Assembly (NCBI GenBank): GCA_943370025.1 | Contig: CALRPI020000017.1 | Location: forward strand, 13,273-77,272 | Source of the DNA: JAAUUE01 sp943370025 | Lineage (GTDB): Bacteria; Cyanobacteriota; Cyanobacteriia; Cyanobacteriales; JAAUUE01 | Direction of reading: 5' to 3' | DNA: 64,000 nucleotides | Shown: positions 51,985-59,367 of the stretch, piece by piece | Layout: the number at the start of each line of letters is the position of its first letter | Position numbering within the stretch: position 1 is the first letter of the stretch | Program-made: the position numbers and the translations under genes | The notes under the pieces: generated by a model | What the model saw: the letters and a program-made list of their open reading frames with translations, nothing else | The model's database searches: none | What the model was told of the DNA's origin: nothing

Positions 51985-54963
51985 CTACAGCCATTCTCCT
52001 TGGAGGGTAAAAGCCGCCCAGTAGTAGGGAGCCATCCAACTGCGAGAATTAAACATCTCCAACTGCGCTGCTCTTAATGCTTCGGCAGGTCTGAGATTCT
52101 GCTGCAACATCTTTTCGTAAAACTTGCCCATCAAGTCAGCGGTTTGACTATCCGGCACAGCCCAGAGACTAGTTACAACTCTAGGAGTCCCGGCATACAT
52201 TAATCCCCTAGTTAAACCAATCAATCCCTCACCCCGGACCACTTCTCCTTTGCCAGTTTCACAGGCACTCAAGACCACTAGATCGGCATTAAAGCTGAGA
52301 TTGAAAATATCTCCCAACAATAAATAACCATCTTGCTGTTGACCAGTTTCATTGACTAGAGACATGACTATCCCTGATAGCTCTGCTTTTTCGAGATTGG
52401 CAAAACCGTGGGTTGCCCAATGGATGAAACGGTATTGGGAGAGTAGATTACTTAGGGCATTGGCTCGGTTAGCTTGGAAATCAAAATAGGCTAAACGGCT
52501 ATTTTCTGGGACTAGATTGAGAATGGTGTTAGCTTCTCGACGAGTACCGAGGAGACGATCCCAGTCACCCCTAGCACCACGGGCAGCACTCTCTAGGTTT
52601 TGGGCAGCTAAGGGTAACTCAGCAGGATTAGTTGCAGATATAGAACTCTGACTAATTCGCGGATCATCGGTAGTAAAAACTGGATCGGCAATGACTGCCA
52701 AGGTTTTAGAGGCAGGAGTTCTGCTTTGGTTTTCGTTGCGGATGGTTTGCAGAGTGGAGGCTGAGGGTAAGTAAATTACCTGATTATTGACTAGCAGCGG
52801 TTGGTACTGATTGTTTGCGGCTCTAGGGTCTGGCAAAGCCCCAAAGGGGAGGTATTGTAAAGCTCCATCACCAATGATGGCTAGGCGTTTGTTGCTAGTT
52901 TTCTCTAGGATGGGTTTCAGGAGAATGTTGCTTAGTTCGGAAGTTTCCCTAAGAAATGTGTTACGGCTGGTGCGGGGATTGGTGAGTTGCGATCGCACTT
53001 TGGTATTGATCAGGTTTTCGATAATTTTTTTGTTCGGCAGTTCATAACTGCTCATCTCGGTTTTGCTGATTAACCAGAGGTAGCTTTTGTCTTTGCCGAG
53101 GGAATAGGAAAGGATCAGGGTGTTGTCATCGAGGATTTGTTGTTGGATTTGCTCAAGGGCCAGGGGTTGGGGATATTTAAGAGCGGCGTATTTGGGGCTG
53201 GTGGTGCGGATTTGGGTTTGCAGATCGCGGTATTGGGATTGCAGGGTTTGCCGTTGGTTTTCAAGAGCGGTTATTTGTTCTTTAGTTGTAGAGCTAGCTA
53301 GTTGAATCCGACGTTTATCAATAGCTACTAGCTGGCTCTGAATATCTTTTTCCTTTGCTAATAGTTGAGGATCAACTCCGGTACGGATATCGGCTTTGGA
53401 TTCAGCGAGGAGTTCGAGGAGGGTGCGGGCTTTCGATCGCTCAGTGACGTTGAAGGCTTGGGCAGCATAGCTTTGATCTGGATTTTTTTGGTGCAACTCC
53501 ATCAATAGATCAATTTGCAGCTTGTAATAATCCTGAACGGTGGCAAAGTAGGAGGTGCGAAATTCTGGGCTAATTAGTTGCCCTCGGATATCTTCAACTA
53601 TGGCGATCGCAGCTTGAATATTTGCTAAGGCTGTCGGTAGATCGGTTAAAGTCTTTTGAACTGAGGCTAAGTTATGCAGGGTTGCTGCTTCACCCGCGCG
53701 ATCGCTTACCTCTCTAAAAATTGCCAAAGATTGTTGATGGAAATTCAATGCCTGTTGCTGTTGCCCGATCCCACTGTAAGCAGACCCCATATTGCTCAGG
53801 GTTCTTGCTTCACCAGCTCGATCGCCTACTTCTCTTCTAATTGGTAAGGCTTGTTGATAGTAAGTTAGTGCCTGTTGGGGTTGCCCTATGTCGATGTATA
53901 TATTCCCAATATTAATTAGAGTTTTTGCTTCCCCATTGCGATCGCCTACTTCCCTAATAATTGGTAACGCTTGCTGATAGAAATTCAATGCCTGTTGAGG
54001 TTGTTCCATGTTTCTGTACACAGACCCAATGTTATTCAGGACTCCTGCTACACCCGATCGATCGCCTACTTCCCTTCTAATTAATAAAGCTTGTTGAAAG
54101 TAATTCAAGGCAAGTTGAGCTTGCCCTATATCAGTGTATACAGTTCCCATATTATTGAGAATATTTGCTTCTCCAGCACGATTGCCTACTTCCCTTCTAA
54201 TTGGTAAAGCTTGCTGATAGTAATTCAATGCCTGTTGGAGTTGTCCGGTATCGGCATACACATTACCAATATTATTTAAGGTGATAGATTCCCCCTCGCG
54301 ATCGCCTACCTCTCTTCTAATTGATAAAGCTTGTTGGTAGAAGTTCAATGCCTGTTGCTGTTGCCCTATATTGTTGTACTCAACCCCGATGTTATTGAGG
54401 ATTCCTGCTTCTGCGGGGCGTTGGCGTAGCCTCACCTCGGTTGAATCGCCCATTGACCTCCTAATTGATAAAGCTTGTTGATAGAAATTCAATGCCTCTT
54501 GAGGTTGTCCTATGTTGCTGTACACAATCCCGATGCGATAAAGGGTACCTGCTTCTCCCTCGCGTCGGCGAAGCCTCTCCTCGATCGAGCCGCCTACTTC
54601 TCTCCAAAGTGGCAAGGCTTGTCGATAGAAGTTAAGGGCTTGTTGGGTTTGTCCAAGCCTAGAGGATACGATGCCCATACTATCAAGATTATCCGCTTCC
54701 CCGCTCCGATCGCCATTTGCCCTAAACAAGGGTAAAGCCTGCTGAAACCTAGCTAAAGCCTGTTGTAAAGATTCCCTAGTTCCTTGCTGGCGGAGCCGTT
54801 CCCCTTCGTTGTATAACCTTTGAGCTTCTATCGCTTGGCTATTCTGGTTAGTTTGACCACTCTGCGCCAAGACTAAAGGACTTGCCGCCATCTGCGGCAC
54901 AGCAATCATTATCCCCAGCAACAAAGGACTCACTCCCAACAGATTCACCCAGCACCTTGCCAT
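51985..54963 (-). CDS. Exported TPR-CHAT protein, paralogue 2 (992 aa)
   Basis: Start chosen at the ATG at 54963 because GGAGG lies eight bases before; MARCWVNLLGVSPLLLGIMI with SPLVLAQ is a signal peptide. About nine 40-residue TPRs (AGEANILNNMGTVYTDIGQ-type units) are followed by a linker and a CHAT domain with HWATHG (about 846) and VVLSACETGKGE (about 898). It is very similar to paralogue 1 in order and sequence, so the pair arose by duplication. It lacks the Gln/Asn-rich linker and the STTLSNPQQ insert. Two LRQR/LRRR-encoding repeats interrupt its early TPRs. Whether the two work together is unknown. Confidence 0.9.
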   Translation of the reverse strand: MARCWVNLLGVSPLLLGIMIAVPQMAASPLVLAQSGQTNQNSQAIEAQRLYNEGERLRQQGTRESLQQALARFQQALPLFRANGDRSGEADNLDSMGIVSSRLGQTQQALNFYRQALPLWREVGGSIEERLRRREGEAGTLYRIGIVYSNIGQPQEALNFYQQALSIRRSMGDSTEVRLRQRPAEAGILNNIGVEYNNIGQQQQALNFYQQALSIRREVGDREGESITLNNIGNVYADTGQLQQALNYYQQALPIRREVGNRAGEANILNNMGTVYTDIGQAQLALNYFQQALLIRREVGDRSGVAGVLNNIGSVYRNMEQPQQALNFYQQALPIIREVGDRNGEAKTLINIGNIYIDIGQPQQALTYYQQALPIRREVGDRAGEARTLSNMGSAYSGIGQQQQALNFHQQSLAIFREVSDRAGEAATLHNLASVQKTLTDLPTALANIQAAIAIVEDIRGQLISPEFRTSYFATVQDYYKLQIDLLMELHQKNPDQSYAAQAFNVTERSKARTLLELLAESKADIRTGVDPQLLAKEKDIQSQLVAIDKRRIQLASSTTKEQITALENQRQTLQSQYRDLQTQIRTTSPKYAALKYPQPLALEQIQQQILDDNTLILSYSLGKDKSYLWLISKTEMSSYELPNKKIIENLINTKVRSQLTNPRTSRNTFLRETSELSNILLKPILEKTSNKRLAIIGDGALQYLPFGALPDPRAANNQYQPLLVNNQVIYLPSASTLQTIRNENQSRTPASKTLAVIADPVFTTDDPRISQSSISATNPAELPLAAQNLESAARGARGDWDRLLGTRREANTILNLVPENSRLAYFDFQANRANALSNLLSQYRFIHWATHGFANLEKAELSGIVMSLVNETGQQQDGYLLLGDIFNLSFNADLVVLSACETGKGEVVRGEGLIGLTRGLMYAGTPRVVTSLWAVPDSQTADLMGKFYEKMLQQNLRPAEALRAAQLEMFNSRSWMAPYYWAAFTLQGEWL
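54416..54446 (-). repeat. Interspersed repeat inside CHAT gene, encoding STEVRLRQR
   Basis: Plus strand GGCGTTGGCGTAGCCTCACC; translated on the minus strand as DSTEVRLRQRPAEA between TPR units of paralogue 2. Confidence 0.75.
54559..54589 (-). repeat. Interspersed repeat inside CHAT gene, encoding SIEERLRRR
   Basis: Plus strand CGCGTCGGCGAAGCCTCTCC; translated as GSIEERLRRREGEA in the second TPR junction of paralogue 2. More diverged than the others, so likely older. Confidence 0.7.
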
Positions 54964-55054
54964 CCTGACACCTCCTAAAATCAATATCTATGTCAAATCT
55001 ATACTACAAACAACTCATCTAAAGTTTCAGAAGTTTTTAGGGGCGCAAATTGAG

Positions 55055-55232
55055 AGAAGCCGGACTTCAACGACCCTCAGTCCTCACCTTGTCTACTCAG
55101 TTCTCATCTTGTACAGGATTCCATAAGGCTGGTTGAGCGAAGTCGAATTTATGCTGAGCGAAGCCGAAGTAACCAGCCCATCACGTCGGACTTCGACGAC
55201 CCTCAGTCCTCGTCTTGTTTGTTCAATTCTCG
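55055..55232. repeat. Cluster of GACTTCGACGACCCTCAGTC-type repeats
   Basis: GGACTTCAACGACCCTCAGTCC at 55062-55083 (quoted in part) recurs as GGACTTCGACGACCCTCAG at 55188-55206. Between them lie two inverted-sense copies (TTGAGCGAAGTCGAA near 55133 and CTGAGCGAAGCCGAAG near 55154) within a GGCTGGTT/AACCAGCC stem. TCTCATCTTGT/TCTCGTCT elements also recur. It fills the gap upstream of paralogue 2; no gene here. Confidence 0.65.
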
Positions 55233-55233
55233 T

Positions 55234-55743
55234 CTATGTTGGTTTTTGTAAGGTATCTTTGAGCAACTTTAGCAATACTTCTACTTCATAGTTGAAAACA
55301 AAAATAATAACGCCATACAAAAATAATTCCTGAAGAATAATTATTTTCCAAAAGGGGAATTTCATGAAGAATATAGTCCCAATTCCGTAGAAACTAAGTC
55401 CGCAAACAGCACAGAAACAGGCAAATGCAGAGAGGGTCAGTCGGAGCTTGAGATTGCTGCCTTGGGAAGTTGGGGCTATTTTAATCTCAGTGCTAAGAGT
55501 CCATTTTTTGTTGCCAAAGGGTCCATCAATCTGGAAGCGATATGGCTCCCCAGTACTGGCGTGACTGCCCAGATCATGACCCACATAACGGGTAGAGAAA
55601 TTCCAAAAATTATCCTCTCCCAAAACCGCTTCAGGAATAAAGCGATCGCTCAACCTCGCGATTACTTCTGGCTTGGATATAGAAGTAGAAATAGTAGTAA
55701 CTTTATAGGGTAGCAGGAGTAATAAATACTGGAGTAGTTGCAT
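55234..55743 (-). CDS. Hypothetical membrane protein, 169 aa
   Basis: No family recognised. The first half is soluble with a beta-rich look (VTTISTSISKPEVIARLSDR, EPYRFQIDGPFGNKKWTLST). The second half holds two hydrophobic segments (LTLSAFACFCAVCGLSFYGI and WKIIILQELFLYGVIIFVF) and a short charged tail. Thus a cytosolic or lumenal domain on a two-helix anchor. AGGAAAATCC-type purine stretch precedes the ATG on its strand. A single gene between repeats. Confidence 0.65.
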   Translation of the reverse strand: MQLLQYLLLLLPYKVTTISTSISKPEVIARLSDRFIPEAVLGEDNFWNFSTRYVGHDLGSHASTGEPYRFQIDGPFGNKKWTLSTEIKIAPTSQGSNLKLRLTLSAFACFCAVCGLSFYGIGTIFFMKFPFWKIIILQELFLYGVIIFVFNYEVEVLLKLLKDTLQKPT

Positions 55744-55895
55744 AGGAAAATCCTACGTTAGTTTCATAGGGAAATGCTACAAAGCTAGGATCGAAATTCT
55801 GGAAATTTACTACCCCATAGCTGGCAAAATTTTTGAGGGCTGAGGGTCGTCGAAGCTCTCAAAAATTTTGTAACCCTAGATAGAATGGTTCTTGC

Positions 55896-55987
55896 TATAG
55901 CGATCCTAATTGAGTTTAGAATTTTTGAGGGTTGAGAACGGCTACCCCGAAGGGGTAGCCGTTCTCAACCCATTTAGGATGGCTATA
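55896..55987. mobile_element. MITE family E, copy 4 (best preserved)
   Basis: TATAGCGATCCTAATTGAG at the left and CCATTTAGGATGGCTATA at the right are inverted repeats. A long stem, GGGTTGAGAACGGCTACCCC ... GGGGTAGCCGTTCTCAACCC, has loop GAA. It stands between a membrane protein gene and the glycosyltransferase gene, 3 bp from the latter's stop. Confidence 0.8.
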
Positions 55988-55990
55988 TAT

Positions 55991-56875
55991 TTATTTCCTG
56001 ATATTTAACTGCCCTTGGAATTTTTGCAACTCGTAGAGCTTCACCCCAATCTGATATTCATACTGGCTCAACAGCCGCCCGTAGATATAACCCGCTTTCC
56101 CATCTAAGAAACCTAGTTGCAGGATATAAAACAGCAAAAACCTAATCAAAGGTTTCAGGGGCAACCTCACCCAAATTTTCTTCAGGAATCTTTTTCTTTG
56201 CACCGCATCCCCCAGAAAACTAGAACCGATCGATCCCTCATCTCCTTTGCCCAATAACAAATCTAATCTAACCTGAGCCTCCCAATTAGAATAGCGATTA
56301 TGCCGCTCTAGCCAATGAAAAATATCCCGGAAATCCTCATGGAGCATATCCTGTTTCAGGTAGCCTGCCTTGCCATTTAAGACCACATGTTCATGAACTT
56401 CATTATCTCCCGTATTCGGAATATGCTCTGTTCCTAAGCTTTCATAGCGTCCAAATCCATGGCGAAACAAACGCAAATTCCAATCCGGATATTTGCCGCC
56501 GTGACGAATCCAAGTTCCTAGGAAAAATACCCGCCGATTTAGATAATAACCCGTGGGTTCTGGTTGTTGAATTACTTGACTAATCTCTTGCCAAAGCTCT
56601 GGGGTAATTCGTTCATCACAATCGACAATTAAGACCCATTCATTCCGAAAGGGGAGATTTTCTAATGACCAATTTTTCTTTTTGGGAAAGTTGCCATCAA
56701 AATAAAATTGGACAACTTCCGCCCCCAATTCCTTGGCTATTTCTGGCGTGCGATCGCTACTCTGGGAATCCACCACAAACACCTGATCAGCCACTGCCAC
56801 ACTCGCCAAACAAGCAGGCAGATTTGCCGCTTCATTCTTGGCAGGAATCAACACTGAAACAGGGATTTTTGGCAT
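55991..56875 (-). CDS. Glycosyltransferase family 2 (WaaE/KdtX-like)
   Basis: 294 aa. It starts PVSVLIPAKNEAANLPACLA, and the nucleotide-sugar part shows VFVVDSQSSDRTPEIAKELG and the DxD motif WVLIVDCDERITPELWQEI. A basic amphipathic C-terminus (RKRFLKKIWVRLPLKPLIRF) likely binds the membrane. It is close in layout to transferases that add a sugar to lipopolysaccharide core; acceptor unknown. Divergent from trmB, 55 bp apart. Confidence 0.9.
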   Translation of the reverse strand: MPKIPVSVLIPAKNEAANLPACLASVAVADQVFVVDSQSSDRTPEIAKELGAEVVQFYFDGNFPKKKNWSLENLPFRNEWVLIVDCDERITPELWQEISQVIQQPEPTGYYLNRRVFFLGTWIRHGGKYPDWNLRLFRHGFGRYESLGTEHIPNTGDNEVHEHVVLNGKAGYLKQDMLHEDFRDIFHWLERHNRYSNWEAQVRLDLLLGKGDEGSIGSSFLGDAVQRKRFLKKIWVRLPLKPLIRFLLFYILQLGFLDGKAGYIYGRLLSQYEYQIGVKLYELQKFQGQLNIRK

Positions 56876-56930
56876 AAATTAAGATATAGAGATAATATTA
56901 GATGTTAACCTATGGATTGAATTTATCACA

Positions 56931-57626
56931 GTGGCAAGAGTTAGAGTCCGCCAGCACGTTAATCCCTTAGCAAATAAATATGCTGAGGCGATCGCCCCCC
57001 CCGATTGGTCACAGGTCTATGGCGACCCCAGCCGTCCCCTGCATCTAGATATTGGCTGTGGCTGGGGAGATTTTCTGTTTCATCTAGCAAAACTAGAGCC
57101 AGATTGGAATTTCTTAGGCTTAGAAATTCGTCAACCCCTTGTAGATATTGCTTCTCAGCAGCAGAAGCTAGCCGGGTTAGATAATCTCGGCTACCTATTC
57201 TGCAATGCCAACAATTCCCTCGCCCCGATTCTGGCATCCCTGCCCACCAATTGTTTAGCAAGGGTGAGTATCCAATTTCCTGACCCGTGGTTCAAAAATC
57301 GTCACTTCAAGCGCCGAGTAGTCCAGCCGGAAGTGGTGGAAATTTTGGCGAAATATCTCCAGCCGGGGGGGATGGTATTTTTGCAATCTGATGTGGAATT
57401 AGTGGAGCGGGATATGTGCGATCGCTTCCACGCCCACCCAGCTTTTGCCTACATCAATCCAACTATTAATCTAGACACCAATCTAACAGATCAGTCAAAC
57501 GTAGGGGAGCCATACCCCGGACTCCTCTCAACCCCCAATCCTTTCCCCATCCCTACAGAAAGAGAAAAATCCACCCTCGCGCGGGGTGAACCAGTCTATC
57601 GCGCCCTATTCAAAAGGAGTTTATAG
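56931..57626 (+). CDS. trmB: tRNA (guanine(46)-N7)-methyltransferase
   Basis: 231 aa from GTG (MARVRVRQHVNPLANKYAEA). SAM site: LHLDIGCGWGDFLFHLA; WNFLGLEIRQPLVD follows. The RNA-binding motif is RVSIQFPDPWFKNRHFKRRVV. It methylates G46 in the variable loop of tRNAs. The upstream space is short and shared with the divergent glycosyltransferase gene. Confidence 0.95.
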   Translation: MARVRVRQHVNPLANKYAEAIAPPDWSQVYGDPSRPLHLDIGCGWGDFLFHLAKLEPDWNFLGLEIRQPLVDIASQQQKLAGLDNLGYLFCNANNSLAPILASLPTNCLARVSIQFPDPWFKNRHFKRRVVQPEVVEILAKYLQPGGMVFLQSDVELVERDMCDRFHAHPAFAYINPTINLDTNLTDQSNVGEPYPGLLSTPNPFPIPTEREKSTLARGEPVYRALFKRSL

Positions 57627-58062
57627 TAAGTTCTACTTTGATCAGGACATTTTTGATGGCTTCAACTATTCTCAGCCTCAAAAACGTTCGCATTAGAAAT
57701 TCCGCATTAGAAATGAGGAGAAAATAACTCGCTTGTCATCAGTAGTCTTATGAAAACCGTCGAACCTACATTATAAACACTACCTAATGTTGTTAGGCTA
57801 ACACGCTAAATAAGTGATTAATCAGAAAACTTCCGTCTACAGTGTATGTGAGCGGAATTGCTTGCAGTTGCGGCTTAACTACACTTTATGTTGCTCATTA
57901 CTCAGTCAGGGCAAGAATTTGAGGTTATCTATGGCCATTAGAATAAATGGTCGCAGAAGTCTTTGCTAGGAGTATTCTCAAATCGGATTTTCGTAATGTT
58001 GAGTTTGTCAATATCGCAGGTACAATTATAGAGAAGCTTCATAAAACAGTATAGATACTAAT
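57627..58062. other. Intergenic region upstream of the AAA/NB-ARC pair
   Basis: 436 bp. An AT-rich stretch with low repeat content; one hairpin-like remnant occurs at about 57645-57700 (GGACATTTTTGATGGC ... GCCTCAAAAACG). A 13-codon ATG frame near 57930 ends at once and is not called. The last 60 bases hold a likely promoter for the pair. Nothing else recognised. Confidence 0.5.
58005..58032 (+). promoter_or_regulatory. Candidate sigma-70 promoter for the AAA/NB-ARC pair
   Basis: TTGTCA at 58005-58010 and TATAGA at 58027-58032 are 16 bases apart and 30 bases before the ATG at 58063. This matches the usual spacing; no experiment supports it. Confidence 0.35.
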
Positions 58063-59367
58063 ATGTCTGATGATTCTCTGTTGAAATCTTTTCAAAAGTC
58101 CTATCAAAATACGGACTTAACTCCTCTACTTAAGCCTGAGCAGTTGGCTAAGTTTTGGGTCGAATATGGTAGTGCTTCATTAGAAGAGTTAGTTCAGCTA
58201 GTAGAAGACAATGCATCCCGTGATGCAAAAATTATCTTTTCTGGGCATCGTGGTTGCGGAAAATCAACATTATTAGCAGAATTTGGACGGAATCTCAGTG
58301 ATCGCTATTTCGTGGCATTTTTCTCGATCTCTGAGACGATCGAGATGTCAGACGTAAACCATATTAATATTTTGTTTGCGATCGCTGTCAACTTGATGTT
58401 GAAAGCAGAAAAAGAGCAAATTAGAATTCCTGAATCTATTAAAAATGCATTTTATAAATGGTTTGCGAAGCGAACACAAATTGAAGTCGAAATCCCTAAA
58501 AGTGCGGAACTATCAGTAGGGTTTGACCTCTTTAAAATTATTACTGGAAAGCTAAAGACAGAGGCATCTATCCGAAATGAACTTAAACAGGAGTTTGAGC
58601 GGAATATTTCTGAACTTGTCGCCAAACTAAATGAGATTGCAGCAGCCATTCAAGGTGCTAGCAAGAAAGAGGTCTTAGTTATAATTGATGATTTAGATAA
58701 GCTTGATCTGGCAGTTGTTAGAAGCATTTTCCAAGAGCATATCAAGGCTTTATTTTTACCAGGATTCAATATTATCTATACAATTCCTATCTCTTCCCTC
58801 CGAGATATTTCTCTGTCTGCGACTTTGCGGACGGAGGCTGATGATCAAATTGTGATTATGCCAGTCTCAAAGCTTTTAGCAAAAGGAGAGTGCCGCAAAC
58901 CAAATCCTACTTATCAAGATGATGCCATTAAAGTTTTGTGTGAGGTCTTGAACAAACGCATTCCAAAGGAAATTTTAGAATCAGATGTCGCAAGGCAGAT
59001 GGTGCTCCACAGTGGAGGCGTTTTACGAGAATTGATGCGGATTTCCAATCGATGTTGTCGAATTTGTTTACGGGAAATTCGACGTACTCCTGAGCAGACT
59101 TCCTTTAAAGTTACTCCTGTTGTATTAGACGAAGCAATCAAAGATCTACGGCTTGATTTTGAAACCACTTTAGGTAAAACAGATTACAAAATTCTCAAGG
59201 AAACCTACGAAAAGTTTTTGCCAGAAGATCCTAAAGAGCAAGCTTTCCTAGACTTGCTTCATGGTTTGGATGTATTAGAGTACCGCAATAGCGAAGTTTG
59301 GTATGATGTTCATCCAATTGTGATGGATTTATTGCAGCGCAAAGGATTGATCAATGCCAGCAATTAA
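58063..59367 (+). CDS. AAA/ORC-like P-loop ATPase, partner of NB-ARC protein
   Basis: 434 aa. A lead-in (MSDDSLLKSFQKSYQNTDLT ... LAKFWVEYG) is followed by Walker A in FSGHRGCGKSTLLAEF (about 60-70) and Walker B in VLVIIDDLDKLD (about 204-214), with a sensor-like ISSLRDISLSATLRTEADDQ. HSGGVLRELMRISNRCCRIC and a C-terminal winged-helix-like region (LEYRNSEVWYDVHPIVMDLL) recall ORC/Cdc6-like and STAND ATPases. The next gene starts inside its last codons (14-base overlap), so the two are made together. I know close look-alikes with the same lead-in from other cyanobacteria. A regulatory or defence ATPase is inferred. Confidence 0.8.
   Translation: MSDDSLLKSFQKSYQNTDLTPLLKPEQLAKFWVEYGSASLEELVQLVEDNASRDAKIIFSGHRGCGKSTLLAEFGRNLSDRYFVAFFSISETIEMSDVNHINILFAIAVNLMLKAEKEQIRIPESIKNAFYKWFAKRTQIEVEIPKSAELSVGFDLFKIITGKLKTEASIRNELKQEFERNISELVAKLNEIAAAIQGASKKEVLVIIDDLDKLDLAVVRSIFQEHIKALFLPGFNIIYTIPISSLRDISLSATLRTEADDQIVIMPVSKLLAKGECRKPNPTYQDDAIKVLCEVLNKRIPKEILESDVARQMVLHSGGVLRELMRISNRCCRICLREIRRTPEQTSFKVTPVVLDEAIKDLRLDFETTLGKTDYKILKETYEKFLPEDPKEQAFLDLLHGLDVLEYRNSEVWYDVHPIVMDLLQRKGLINASN

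Noticed and set aside
53120..53305. Small frames antisense to the CHAT genes
   Set aside because: Cys/Arg/Trp-rich shadows of coding sequence.
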